Shown here piece by piece: positions 1 to 8,875 of a stretch of 64,000 nucleotides of DNA. The DNA lies in assembly GCA_947632485.1 (NCBI GenBank), contig CANRPJ010000008.1, forward strand, positions 29,121 to 93,120, in the 5' to 3' direction. Within the stretch, counting starts at the first letter, position 1, and every line of letters begins with the position of its first letter. Source of the stretch: an uncultured Muribaculaceae bacterium. GTDB lineage: Bacteria > Bacteroidota > Bacteroidia > Bacteroidales > Muribaculaceae. The notes below the pieces were generated by a model. It was not told where the DNA came from and made no database searches. It saw only the letters and a list, made by a program, of their open reading frames with translations. A program made the position numbers and the translations under genes.

Positions 1-1008
1 GGAGACAATACCTGGAGCGCCACTGACTATGACCTGCTCGTAGACAGCCCCATATATATCGGCAATCAGGCCGTGAAGAAATTCAAGCTCGATGGCCGCG
101 ACTATGAGATAGCCGTGGCGGAGGTGAAGGATCTCGACCTCGACAAATATGCCGATGAGATGGGCGCTATTGTAACTGCCGCATCGGAGCTGATGGGCCA
201 TGTGCCCTACGACCGCTACGCCTTCATCTGGATGGGTCGCGGCGGCGGCGGACTGGAGCACATCAACTCGCAGGCCTGCTTCTCCGACGAGGGACTCTAC
301 AGCCCCGAGCGTGCCGATCATCAGCGCTGGCTGCGCTTCGCCGCCCATGAGTATTATCATCTCTACAATGTGAAGTGTATCCGTCCTTTCGAGCTCGGTC
401 CTTTTGACTACGACCAGGAAAACTATACCGACCAGCTCTGGGTGAGCGAGGGTCTCACATGCTATTATGAGGGCGCCCTGCTGCAGCGCGCCGGCCTCTG
501 CACCCCGGAGGAACTGATGGATATCTGGGCCGGCTTTATCCGCGGCCTCGAGAAGACGCCAGGCCGCAACGTGCAGCCTCTCTGGGCTTCCAGCTATGAT
601 ATATGGCTCAATTTCTTCCCCAGCGACGGCAACAGCAACGATGTGCTCGTGAGCTACTACGTGAAGGGTCCCGTGGTGGGCGCCATGATGGATCTCGCTA
701 TCCGCGACGCTACCGACAACCGCCGCTCGCTCGACGACCTGATGCGCCTCCTCTACAACCGCTACTACCTTGAGAAGGGCCGCGGATTCACTACTCCGGA
801 GTTCTGGGAGGCAGCTACGGAGGTGGCCGAGGGAAATCCGCTGCAGGATATCCGCGACTATGTGTTCACACTCAAACCGATCGACTACGACAAGCATCTC
901 GGCGTGGCCGGCCTGCGTCTCGACCGTGACAACTGGAAACTCGTGGAGGTAGCCGATGCCACTCCGCGCCAGATTAAAATCAGGGAGTCAATATTTGGAA
1001 AGAAGTAG
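1..1008 (+). CDS. M61 family glycyl aminopeptidase-like metallopeptidase, C-terminal part
   Basis: The reading frame is open from the first base of the window, so the start lies outside. An internal GTG at 73 is not the real start, because the residues before it (YDLLVDSPIYIG) already match the conserved M61 region just ahead of the catalytic domain. The zinc site HEYYH is visible, followed by WVSEG, where the third ligand glutamate is expected. M61 enzymes are zinc aminopeptidases, usually exported in Bacteroidetes and often ending in a PDZ-like domain; this copy ends shortly after the catalytic domain. The TAG stop at 1006-1008 lies inside the promoter of the next gene. The family call is firm; substrate is unknown. 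Confidence 0.9.
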   Translation, partial: GDNTWSATDYDLLVDSPIYIGNQAVKKFKLDGRDYEIAVAEVKDLDLDKYADEMGAIVTAASELMGHVPYDRYAFIWMGRGGGGLEHINSQACFSDEGLYSPERADHQRWLRFAAHEYYHLYNVKCIRPFELGPFDYDQENYTDQLWVSEGLTCYYEGALLQRAGLCTPEELMDIWAGFIRGLEKTPGRNVQPLWASSYDIWLNFFPSDGNSNDVLVSYYVKGPVVGAMMDLAIRDATDNRRSLDDLMRLLYNRYYLEKGRGFTTPEFWEAATEVAEGNPLQDIRDYVFTLKPIDYDKHLGVAGLRLDRDNWKLVEVADATPRQIKIRESIFGKK

Positions 1009-1025
1009 AATTTTTCCTATCTTTG
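994..1025 (+). promoter_or_regulatory. Promoter of the alanine dehydrogenase-like gene
   Basis: TTTG at 994-997 and TATCTTTG at 1018-1025 are separated by 20 bp and match the Bacteroidetes -33/-7 consensus. The -33 box lies inside the last codons of the peptidase gene. Transcription should begin near 1030, which supports ATG 1056 as the start of the next gene rather than the TTG at 1023. Confidence 0.75.
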
Positions 1026-1055
1026 CAGTATAAACGATACCAAACCCGAAAAGAG

Positions 1056-2192
1056 ATGACAACCAGAGCAAGCAAGATCCACGCAGCCGCCGAAGCGGAA
1101 GTAGCGGTAGCCGACCCCGAAGTTCAGCTGAAAGAAGCGCAACTCGCCGCCGGTGGCCGTAGGCTTCAGCTCGGAATCCTGGGCAACGACCCGAAGAATG
1201 AGGAGACGCGCCAGTTCCTCACTCCCGAGGCCTGCGGCTTGCTCACATCGGCAGGTATAGATATCGTGATGGAGACAGGTGCCGGTATCGACCTGAGTTT
1301 CTCCGACGATATGTATGCCGAATATGGTGTGAAGATCGTGACCCGCACAGAGGCTCTTCAGGCGCCGATTGTGCTCAGCTATCTGCCGCTGCCGGTGAAG
1401 GACGTGAAGAAGATGAAGCCGGATTCCGCAGTGCTCTGCACCATGTCGTCGGCTCTTTTCGACGGGCATCTCGTAAAAGAGCTTCTGGATAAGAAGATCA
1501 CTCTGGGAGTGCTCGACAATATGTACAGCTACAAGGATATCCCCGTCTTCGCTGATATCATAGCCGAGATCAACGGCCGCGCCGCCATAATCTACGCGCA
1601 GGAGGCTCTGTCGTTCTTGGGCGAGGGCAAGGGGGTATTGCTCGGTTCGGTAGGCGGCATCAATCCCTGCGAGGTGCTGATAATCGGTGCCGGACTCGAG
1701 GTGGAGGCTGCCGCTACGGCAGCGATGGCTACCGGAGCGCTCGTTACTCTGGTGGATAATGATGTGTCGACTCTTCTGGAGGCGCGCCGCCATTGCTCCG
1801 ACAGGCTGCTTACGGCGTCTATCCACCCCAAGGTGCTCTACAATAAGGTGAAGACGGCCGACGTCATAATTCTCGGCACCTGCTCGCGCCCATTCGAGAT
1901 GCCCCGCAATCTCATGGTCACGATGAAGGAATCGGTTTATGTGCTGGATCTTTCGCAGGTGGAGCCGAGCATGAGCGTGCCGCGCACGGTGGCTATGGCT
2001 CTGAGCAATGTGCTCGTGAATTTCTTCAATGAGATGCAGATCAAAGATGGCCTCATGTCGATGATCGCCTCTTCCGAAGGCGTGAGAGCCGGAATCGTGA
2101 CCTTCCGCGGCCACATGGTCGATAAGCTCGTAGGCAGCTATACGGGCCACCCGGCGGTGGATCTCAATGTGCTCCTGACCGGCGCTAACTGA
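1056..2192 (+). CDS. Alanine dehydrogenase / NAD(P) transhydrogenase alpha-like protein
   Basis: The protein is 378 residues. The N-terminal AlaDh/PNT domain begins around LGILGNDPKNEETR and includes the FLTPEA segment and ETGAG. A Rossmann domain follows with a glycine-rich loop, VLIIGAGLEVEAAATAAMA. The C-terminal part returns to the first domain. Members either interconvert alanine and pyruvate with NAD or form the soluble part of proton-translocating transhydrogenase. No transhydrogenase beta gene follows, and the length fits a free-standing alanine dehydrogenase. The N-terminus is about 40 residues longer than the core and charged. The glycosyltransferase gene starts 7 bp after the stop, so the two may be co-transcribed. 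The exact substrate is not provable here. Confidence 0.75.
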   Translation: MTTRASKIHAAAEAEVAVADPEVQLKEAQLAAGGRRLQLGILGNDPKNEETRQFLTPEACGLLTSAGIDIVMETGAGIDLSFSDDMYAEYGVKIVTRTEALQAPIVLSYLPLPVKDVKKMKPDSAVLCTMSSALFDGHLVKELLDKKITLGVLDNMYSYKDIPVFADIIAEINGRAAIIYAQEALSFLGEGKGVLLGSVGGINPCEVLIIGAGLEVEAAATAAMATGALVTLVDNDVSTLLEARRHCSDRLLTASIHPKVLYNKVKTADVIILGTCSRPFEMPRNLMVTMKESVYVLDLSQVEPSMSVPRTVAMALSNVLVNFFNEMQIKDGLMSMIASSEGVRAGIVTFRGHMVDKLVGSYTGHPAVDLNVLLTGAN

Positions 2193-2199
2193 TAAGCCT

Positions 2200-3294
2200 A
2201 TGGGCGGCAGGCTGATACAGCTTGTAGCCAGCAATGTCTGGGGTGGTGCCGAGCGTTGCGCCCTCGACTTGTGTCGCCATTTCTCTGGCCTGGGCTGGAG
2301 CGTCACGGCCTATACGCGCGATGCCGCGGCAGTCGATTCCCGCTTCGCGGCCTGCCGTATAGATTTGCGCCATGCGCCCCTCTCCGGAGCTTTCGATCCT
2401 TTCACGATTGCCGAACTGGCTTCTCATTTCCGCGGAGAGCCTCACGGCGCGATCGTTCATGCCCACAGATACCGCGATGCCTTCGCGGCGGCGATAGCGC
2501 GGCGCATAGCCCGCAGGAGCGATATCAGGATTGTCGCGACGCGCCACACCGTGGCCTGCGCGCGCCACCCGCGCATGCTCCGCCGCCTCTATTCCGAGCT
2601 TGACGGCCATGTGTTCGTAAGCCGGCTCGCCCGCCGCCGCTTCGAGGCTCCGTTTGGCGGCGAAAATGTGCTCAAAGGGCCGGTAGAGATCATTCCCGAC
2701 AGCCTGAATATGTCGGCGCCCGGGGTGCTCCCTGAGCCGGAGAAGGGGCCGGTGATAGCTCAGTATATGGGCAGGATCATGCCGGGTAAGGGTCTGGAGA
2801 CCCTGATCGACGCGCTGCCGCGCCTTCGGGGCAAGCGCACGCGCCTCCGCATAGTGGGAGGTGGAAATCCTGATTATGTCGATGGTCTCCGCCGGCGCGC
2901 TTTTGCCAGAGGAGTGAGCGATATGATTGACTGGTACAAATTTACGCCCGACACGATGCCGCTCGTGGCCTCCTCTCATTTCGGAGTGACCCCTTCGGTA
3001 GCGGCCGAGGCTTTCGGGCTTGTAAATGTGGAGTTTATGGCTGCGGGCAGACCGGTGGTCACCACAATCAACGGCGCTCAGCCAGAATATATCACCGATG
3101 GTGAGGAGGGTCTTCTTGTGGCTCCGGCCTCTTCGCAGGCTCTTGGCGAGGCTATGGAGAAACTCGCTGCCGATGCTTCCATGCGCCGGCGCATGGGCGA
3201 GGCTGCCTTCAGGCGTTGGGAAAATGATCTGGCGTGGGAGAAAGTGGCCGGCGCGATGGAGAAGTTTTATTTCTCTCTCTTAGAGGGGAATTGA
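2200..3294 (+). CDS. GT4-type glycosyltransferase
   Basis: This 364-residue protein has the GT-B fold signature of family 4 glycosyltransferases. The N-terminal acceptor-binding domain starts with VASNVWGGAERCALDL. The C-terminal nucleotide-sugar domain has PVIAQYMGRIMPGKGLETLIDAL, then PSVAAEAFGLVNVEFMAAGRPVV, which carries the conserved EAFG...E motif that holds the donor sugar nucleotide. There is no signal peptide or membrane helix, so it acts on the cytoplasmic face, probably in glycolipid or surface-polysaccharide synthesis. Its last 28 bp overlap the convergent lrp-family gene. Donor and acceptor cannot be inferred. Confidence 0.85.
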   Translation: MGGRLIQLVASNVWGGAERCALDLCRHFSGLGWSVTAYTRDAAAVDSRFAACRIDLRHAPLSGAFDPFTIAELASHFRGEPHGAIVHAHRYRDAFAAAIARRIARRSDIRIVATRHTVACARHPRMLRRLYSELDGHVFVSRLARRRFEAPFGGENVLKGPVEIIPDSLNMSAPGVLPEPEKGPVIAQYMGRIMPGKGLETLIDALPRLRGKRTRLRIVGGGNPDYVDGLRRRAFARGVSDMIDWYKFTPDTMPLVASSHFGVTPSVAAEAFGLVNVEFMAAGRPVVTTINGAQPEYITDGEEGLLVAPASSQALGEAMEKLAADASMRRRMGEAAFRRWENDLAWEKVAGAMEKFYFSLLEGN

Positions 3295-3755
3295 GGCAGG
3301 GGAATCTCGTGGGTACGCTTAAGCTGGCTCATCACGAACGATGATTCCACCGTGGCTATAGCCTCGACCGCTCCGAGCACATCGAGGGCGAAGCGGCGGT
3401 AGTAGGCCATATCAGGGGCATTGATGCGCAGCAGAAAATCGAACGGGCCGGAAATGTTGTAGCATTCCGTAACCTCCGGAATAGAGTTCACCAGGTCGAG
3501 AAACTCCTGAGCCGTCTTGTTGTCGAGCCTCTTCATGCGGATATTGCAATACACAGAGAAGCCCATATCGAGCTTCTCAGGGTCGAGCATAGCCACATAT
3601 TTGGTTATGTAGCCTTCCTTCTCCAGACGCTTCACGCGCTCATACGTGGGTGTAGGAGAGAGGTTTACGATAGCTGCCAGCTCTTTGGTGGTGAAAGAGG
3701 AATTGGCCTGCAGGATTTTGAGGAGTTGCAGATCGATGTCGTCCGGAGTATACAT
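3267..3755 (-). CDS. Lrp/AsnC family transcriptional regulator
   Basis: The 162-residue protein starts MYTPDDIDLQLLKILQ, the standard Lrp start, with an N-terminal winged HTH (TTKELAAIVNLSPTPTYERVKRLEKEGYI) and a C-terminal RAM ligand-binding domain. An in-frame extension reaches far upstream to about 4994, but ATG 3755 is chosen because family homology starts there and a -7-like TACTTTTG lies just upstream on this strand. Lrp proteins form octamers that sense amino acids. It is divergent from the DUF2723 gene with about 100 bp between starts, so it may control that gene or itself. It overlaps the 3' end of the GT4 gene. Confidence 0.92.
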   Translation of the reverse strand: MYTPDDIDLQLLKILQANSSFTTKELAAIVNLSPTPTYERVKRLEKEGYITKYVAMLDPEKLDMGFSVYCNIRMKRLDNKTAQEFLDLVNSIPEVTECYNISGPFDFLLRINAPDMAYYRRFALDVLGAVEAIATVESSFVMSQLKRTHEIPLPQFPSKREK

Positions 3756-3818
3756 TGTGGGCGTGTCGGTTCTATGGTCGGGATAAAATGGATTCAGAAA
3801 ATTTATTGTTTTCCGGGG

Positions 3819-3855
3819 CAAAAGTAGAAAAATAATCTGAATGTGGCTAACTTTG
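3819..3855. promoter_or_regulatory. Divergent -7 boxes for the lrp-family and DUF2723 genes
   Basis: TACTTTTG on the minus strand (plus 3826 to 3819) points to the Lrp gene. TAACTTTG on the plus strand (3848-3855) points to the DUF2723 gene. Neither has a good -33 TTTG at the usual distance. The plus box ends only 2 bp before ATG 3858. Confidence 0.5.
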
Positions 3856-3857
3856 CC

Positions 3858-6695
3858 ATGATGAAACCCGTAGGCGGAAGGAGCAGCGTAGAGGCATTGT
3901 GCGAAAGGCTGGCAGGCATTCTGGTGTTTGCCGCCGCCCTCGCAGTCTATTGGCTCACGTGTGAGCGCACCGTATCCTTCTGGGACTGCCCGGAATATGT
4001 AATCAACGGTTCGCTCCTCGAGCCCGGGCACCCGCCAGGCAATCCCACCTGGACGCTGATAATGCGCGTGGCGGCTATCTTCTGCGGGGTAGGAGAGGCA
4101 ACCGCTTTCGTGTTCAACAAGATGAGCGGCCTCTTCACGGCTCTTGCCGTTTGGCTTGCCTACGGCATTCTGACCCGCTGCCTGCGCTATTGCGGCGCCT
4201 CGGGCTGGCGCCTGATAGCTGCGTCGGCCGTGGGAGCGCTCTGTATGGCCTGGTGCGACACCGTATGGTACTCCGCCGTAGAGGCTGAGGTCTACGCCCT
4301 GAGTCTTCTCTTCACCGTGCTTACCGTATGGCTCGCGCTCGTATGGGCCGGCAGGCGCCGGGGGAGTTCCGACAGGCTGCTGGTCCTCGTGGCCTATGTA
4401 GCAGGTCTCGGCGTGGGTATTCATCAGCTCAACCTCCTCTGTCTTCCCGCCGTGGCCCTCATAATAGTCTGGAAGATTTGGCCGGGCCGCTCCTGGAAGC
4501 GCACTCTGGGCGCCTTGGGAATCTCGATAGGCGTTCTCGCTCTGGTGCTCTATGGGCTGATGCCCGGTCTTCCCGCGCTTGCCGGCAGGGCTGATATTCT
4601 GGCCACTGGCTCGTGGGGTTGGCCGCGTCATCTCGCTGCCGCTTTGGCAGTGGCGGCGGTTGTGGCTCTCTTCGTGGCCGGAGGCATGCTGCTTCCCCGG
4701 AGTTGGGCAAGGCTCTGCTCCTGGTGCGGAGCCCTTTTCTGCGTAGGCTATTGCATATTTGCGCTCGTGATAGTCAGGGGAGCGGCCAATCCTCCGCTCA
4801 ACACCGGCTGGCCCGGCGATGTCATCAGCTTCTCGGCCTATTCCGCACGCGATCAATATGGCTCCTCGGCGCTCGTTCACGGTCCCACAGCCTGGAGCAA
4901 ACGAATGCGCGGAGCCGATGGCCGCCCCGCTACCCGGCGCGGTAAGGAGCTGTGGGCTGCCGATTCCGACGGTGGTTACCGAATGACCGGCCACCGGCTT
5001 GAACCCGTATTCGCCCCAGAGCAGGATATCTGGCTTCCGCGCCTCGGAATCAGGTCGGAGGCCGACAAAATAGCCTATGAAGATTGGGCCGGCACATCGG
5101 AACCGGAGCTCGACAAGGTGAAGATTTCAGTCATGACCGATTCCGCCGGGAGAGCGGTGGAAGGGTCGGAAGAGATAGGTCTGCGCCCCACGATAGGGCA
5201 GAATCTCAGGTTTCTGTTAGGCTATCAGCTCAGCTATATGTATCTGCGCTATCTGGCCTGGAACTTTATCGGTCGCCAGAACGACCGAGCAAGTCAGGGT
5301 CAGGTGGAGGAGGGCAATTTCATAACCGGAGTTGAGCCGCTCGATGCGCTGATGCTTGGGCCGCAGGCTGCGATTCCCGACGATATGGGGCGCAAGGCGC
5401 GAGGCCGTGCGGTATATTTCGGCCTGCCATTTCTCCTGGGTCTGTTGGGCATAATAGGCTTGGTTTCAGTCAGGAAGCGATACAGGCAGGCACGCCGTGT
5501 TGATTTCGGAATCTTTGTGCTTTTCGTGATGACGGGTCTTGCCATAGCCTTTTATCTCAACATGGGGCCTGTGCAGGCGCGTGAGCGCGATTATGCCTTC
5601 GTGGGGTCGTTCTTCGCTTTCTCGCTCTGGATAGGCTGTGGATCGTGGGTGCTGCTTGCCAGTGTCCGCAGAAAGGCGGCGGTAGCCATCACGGCACTTG
5701 CGACTGCCGCTGTTCCGGCATTGATGCTCTGTCAGAACTATTATGCCCACGACCGCTCGGGGCGCACCCTCGCCCGCGATTTCGGCTGGAATATTCTCCA
5801 GAGTCTTGAGCCTGAGGCGATTCTCTTCGTGAGCGGTGATAATGTCACCTTTCCGCTCTGGTATCTTCAGGAGGTAGAAGGGGTGAGGCGAGATGTGCGG
5901 GTAGTGAGTCTCGCTTATCTGGTCACCGACTGGTATGCCGACCAGCTCCGTACTCCCGCGTGGGATTCGCCCGCTGTAGCCCTCACGCCGGGGCGTCGCT
6001 TTCCCCGGGGAGAGAGCCGCCGGCGCGAGATTGTGGCCGATATAGTGGCCAACCGCGGCAGCCGGCCTGTATATTGGGTTGAGGGTCTGAGCGCGTCGAT
6101 GAGGCCGGAGCAGGAGGATTCCCTATGGTCAACCGGTCTCGCCATGCGCTTCGGGCGCCCCAAGGAATCGGATACGCGTCTTTGGCTTGACAAGTTTCGC
6201 TACGGCAATCTTTCTCAGGGCAGAGATACCTATGTCGACGATGCATCGCGCAGCGCCATACGCCTGATGCGTCGCGTGCTTCTGCAGCGAGCCGATTCCT
6301 GTCTGGCGGGTGGAGATGTGCATACGGCCGTCAGGCTTCTCGACCTCTCCATGCGCGAGATGCCCCCCGAGGCGGAGCCGCTCGCGAGCCGTACCCTCTC
6401 CGGAAAGAGATTCAACGAAGCGCTCTACACCGCTTCTCTCTACCGACGGGCCTACGAAGCTACCGGCGACCTGAATCAGCTTTTCAAGGCGAACAGGGTA
6501 GCCCAGATGGGGCGCGACCGCACGGCGGCATATAAGAAATATTACCTCTCCCTGCCTCCTCGCCTGCGGCGCACGCTCGACCCCGTATCGCGTCTTGAGG
6601 CGGCTATGGCCGATAGCCTCGCGGCTGAGGAGAGAATGTGCAATGAGATGTGGCACAAAGCGATGGCTCCAAGATTAGACCGTATTGATAGATAA
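3858..6695 (+). CDS. DUF2723 (GT117-type) integral membrane glycosyltransferase
   Basis: This is a multi-spanning membrane protein of about 945 residues. The N-terminal DUF2723 domain carries FWDCPEYVINGSLLEPGHPPGNP, an acidic motif in the first periplasmic loop typical of lipid-linked-sugar (PMT-like, GT-C fold) glycosyltransferases, followed by about ten hydrophobic segments. A second motif, GPVQARERDYAFVGSFFAF, lies near residue 575. The soluble C-terminal half is helical and TPR-like. The family is found in Bacteroidetes and linked to protein or glycan O-glycosylation at the inner membrane. ATG 3858 or 3861 are the only sensible starts, because the first helix begins about 20 residues later. 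aroK follows after 20 bp. Confidence 0.85.
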   Translation: MMKPVGGRSSVEALCERLAGILVFAAALAVYWLTCERTVSFWDCPEYVINGSLLEPGHPPGNPTWTLIMRVAAIFCGVGEATAFVFNKMSGLFTALAVWLAYGILTRCLRYCGASGWRLIAASAVGALCMAWCDTVWYSAVEAEVYALSLLFTVLTVWLALVWAGRRRGSSDRLLVLVAYVAGLGVGIHQLNLLCLPAVALIIVWKIWPGRSWKRTLGALGISIGVLALVLYGLMPGLPALAGRADILATGSWGWPRHLAAALAVAAVVALFVAGGMLLPRSWARLCSWCGALFCVGYCIFALVIVRGAANPPLNTGWPGDVISFSAYSARDQYGSSALVHGPTAWSKRMRGADGRPATRRGKELWAADSDGGYRMTGHRLEPVFAPEQDIWLPRLGIRSEADKIAYEDWAGTSEPELDKVKISVMTDSAGRAVEGSEEIGLRPTIGQNLRFLLGYQLSYMYLRYLAWNFIGRQNDRASQGQVEEGNFITGVEPLDALMLGPQAAIPDDMGRKARGRAVYFGLPFLLGLLGIIGLVSVRKRYRQARRVDFGIFVLFVMTGLAIAFYLNMGPVQARERDYAFVGSFFAFSLWIGCGSWVLLASVRRKAAVAITALATAAVPALMLCQNYYAHDRSGRTLARDFGWNILQSLEPEAILFVSGDNVTFPLWYLQEVEGVRRDVRVVSLAYLVTDWYADQLRTPAWDSPAVALTPGRRFPRGESRRREIVADIVANRGSRPVYWVEGLSASMRPEQEDSLWSTGLAMRFGRPKESDTRLWLDKFRYGNLSQGRDTYVDDASRSAIRLMRRVLLQRADSCLAGGDVHTAVRLLDLSMREMPPEAEPLASRTLSGKRFNEALYTASLYRRAYEATGDLNQLFKANRVAQMGRDRTAAYKKYYLSLPPRLRRTLDPVSRLEAAMADSLAAEERMCNEMWHKAMAPRLDRIDR

Positions 6696-6715
6696 AGAAA
6701 TAGAAACACCCTCCT

Positions 6716-7258
6716 ATGAGACCCATTTTCCTTATAGGCTATATGGCAGTGGGAAAGACCACCTTCGGGCGCGCGCTCGCTTCCCGGCTCGGATTGCAGT
6801 TCATTGACCTCGATTTCTATATCGAGCAGCGTTTCCGCACCACAGTAAAGGAGATATTCGCTACCCGCGGAGAGGCGGAGTTCCGTCGGCTGGAGTCGGA
6901 GATGCTTCGCGAAGTGGGCGAGATGACCGATGTGATAGTGAGCTGCGGAGGAGGCACCCCCTGCTTCGGCTCCAACATGGAATATATGAACTCCCACGGC
7001 CTCACGGTGCGCCTCACGGCCTCGGAAGACTGCCTTGTGCGCCGCCTGACCCGCAAGCGCTGGAAGCGACCCCTGATAGCCGATAAAACTGAGGAGGAGA
7101 TCCGCCTCTTTATCCGCGAGCATCAGGCGCAGCGCGAGCCCTGGTATAGCCTTGCCTCCGAAACCCTCGAAAGCGATGAGCTTGAGAATGCTCCGGAAAT
7201 CAGCTCCACGCTGACCCGTTTCCTCGGGCGCCACCCTGAACTATTGGGAAAAGAGTAG
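6716..7258 (+). CDS. aroK: Shikimate kinase
   Basis: The protein is 180 residues, the usual family size. It starts with a P-loop, IFLIGYMAVGKTTFGRALA, followed by the shikimate-binding segment FIDLDFYIEQR, then FRRLESEML and VIVSCGGGTPC, and a lid region around RKRWKRPLI. It transfers phosphate from ATP to shikimate in the cytoplasmic pathway to chorismate and aromatic amino acids. It lies 20 bp after the DUF2723 gene and probably shares its transcript. The C-terminal tail after residue 160 is a little longer than minimal. Confidence 0.95.
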   Translation: MRPIFLIGYMAVGKTTFGRALASRLGLQFIDLDFYIEQRFRTTVKEIFATRGEAEFRRLESEMLREVGEMTDVIVSCGGGTPCFGSNMEYMNSHGLTVRLTASEDCLVRRLTRKRWKRPLIADKTEEEIRLFIREHQAQREPWYSLASETLESDELENAPEISSTLTRFLGRHPELLGKE

Positions 7259-7279
7259 GAAAAACTGGTCTGATTGCCA

Positions 7280-7328
7280 TTTTTGCCCTATGCTGCTGAG
7301 GGCAAAAACAAAATCGGGTGTAAATTTG
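7280..7328 (+). promoter_or_regulatory. Palindrome plus -7 box upstream of efflux operon 1
   Basis: A perfect 10-bp inverted repeat TTTTTGCCCT / AGGGCAAAAA (7280-7289 and 7299-7308, 9-bp centre) is followed 12 bp later by TAAATTTG (7321-7328). The palindrome occupies the place where a -33 box would lie. No U-run follows it, so an operator is more likely than a terminator. Predicted transcription starts near 7333 and leaves a leader of about 65 bp. Confidence 0.5.
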
Positions 7329-7399
7329 TAGATATTAGTGCGGAAGGTATGTGCCGGCTCGCGCCGTGCCGCTCCCGCACCCCACTATAGGCTACGAAT

Positions 7400-8860
7400 A
7401 TGTTACGATTCAGATTCTTTACCCTTCTTCTGGCGTTGCTGCCGGCTGGCCTCCTGGCTCAGACGGTATCGCTTGATTCCTGCCGCAATATGGCCGTAAG
7501 GAATAATAAGACGCTGCGTATGGCCGAGGAGAACATAGCTTCTGCCGGCTACACCCGCAAGGCTGCCCGCGCCGCGTATTTGCCGGGAGTAGACTTCACC
7601 GGCGGCTATACCTACAACCAGCACCAGATCGAGCTCCTTGGCGCCGACGCCAAGCTGCCCACCATGAGTTTCGATCCGCAGTCGATGAAATATGAGATGA
7701 ACCTCTTGAAGGGTCCCGACGGGGTGCCCGTGAAGGATCCTCAGAGCGGGTCGTATATCCCTACGGAGGTGGCGGTGATTCCGAAAGAGGCGATGAGCTT
7801 CGATACCCACAATGTGTTTGCCGGAGCCGTGACGCTCACCCAGCCCGTGTTCATGGGCGGTCAGATCAGGGCTCTCAATGCCATAGCCCGCTATGCGGAG
7901 CAGGCTGCTACCACAGCGCGCAATGCCGCGGCTCAGGAAGTGGTCTATGCGGTCGACGAGGCTTATTGGCAGGTGGTGTCGCTCGGTGAGAAGCGCAAGC
8001 TGGCGGAGAGCTTCCTCGAACTGGTGGATACGCTGAAGCATGATGTCGACGTGATGGTGCGCACCGGAGTCGCAACGAAGTCTGACGCCCTTACGGTAGA
8101 GGTGAAATACAACGAGGCTCAGATCGCCCTTACCAAGGTGACCAACGGGCTGACGCTCTCCCGCATGGCTCTGGCTCAGCTCTGCGGCCTGCCGGTTGAT
8201 ACGAAGATGGTGCTCGAAGATGAGCAGCTCCACCGCACCGGCGCTCCCGACCGGCTCCCGACAGAGAATATGGCCGACATATATTCTCGCCGCCAGGATC
8301 TGGCTACTCTGAGGGCCGGCATAAGCCTTCTTGAAGGCCGCGAGAAGATGGCGCTTGGCGATATGCTTCCCAAGGTGGCCGCGTTCGGAGCCTACAGCTT
8401 CTCCAACCCCAACGTGAACCACGGTTTTGAGAAGCGCTTCGGCGGCGGCTTCAATGTAGGCGCGATGGTCACCATTCCTATCTGGCACTGGGGAGGCAAC
8501 TACAATAAATACAAGGCCGCAAAGGCTCAGACCAACATGCAGCGTCTGCTTCTTGAAGATGCTCAGGAGAAAGTGCAGCTTCAGGTGCAACAGGCCCGCT
8601 TCAGCTACGATGAGGCATATAAGACCTACGACATGACGCTCACCAACATGAAGAGCGCCGACGAAAACCTCCGCCAGGCGCAGCTGGGCTTCCGCGAAGG
8701 AGTGCTTACGAGCGAAGACGTGATCCGCGCGCAGACCGCCTGGGTGCAGGCCCACAGCGAGAAAATCGATGCCCAGATAGGTATCAGCCTCTGCCGCACG
8801 TATCTCTCCAAGGTGCTCGGCACTCTCGACAATTATGATCTACATTCCGAAAAACGATAA
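7400..8860 (+). CDS. TolC family outer-membrane efflux protein (operon 1)
   Basis: The protein is 486 residues with a cleavable signal peptide (LRFRFFTLLLALLPAGLLAQ) and the two-repeat outer efflux protein architecture: long periplasmic helices with coiled-coil heptads and two short beta segments. TolC trimers form the outer-membrane and periplasmic tunnel of tripartite exporters. The gene is first in an operon with an HlyD-like adaptor 15 bp downstream and two ABC-2 permeases. Substrate is unknown. Confidence 0.9.
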   Translation: MLRFRFFTLLLALLPAGLLAQTVSLDSCRNMAVRNNKTLRMAEENIASAGYTRKAARAAYLPGVDFTGGYTYNQHQIELLGADAKLPTMSFDPQSMKYEMNLLKGPDGVPVKDPQSGSYIPTEVAVIPKEAMSFDTHNVFAGAVTLTQPVFMGGQIRALNAIARYAEQAATTARNAAAQEVVYAVDEAYWQVVSLGEKRKLAESFLELVDTLKHDVDVMVRTGVATKSDALTVEVKYNEAQIALTKVTNGLTLSRMALAQLCGLPVDTKMVLEDEQLHRTGAPDRLPTENMADIYSRRQDLATLRAGISLLEGREKMALGDMLPKVAAFGAYSFSNPNVNHGFEKRFGGGFNVGAMVTIPIWHWGGNYNKYKAAKAQTNMQRLLLEDAQEKVQLQVQQARFSYDEAYKTYDMTLTNMKSADENLRQAQLGFREGVLTSEDVIRAQTAWVQAHSEKIDAQIGISLCRTYLSKVLGTLDNYDLHSEKR

Positions 8861-8875
8861 AACCGCTCCACAGAT

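Noticed and set aside
3267..4994. A 575-codon minus-strand frame containing the Lrp gene
   Set aside because: Only the last 162 codons match Lrp. The upstream part is antisense to the DUF2723 gene and lacks family similarity; ATG 3755 has the family start.
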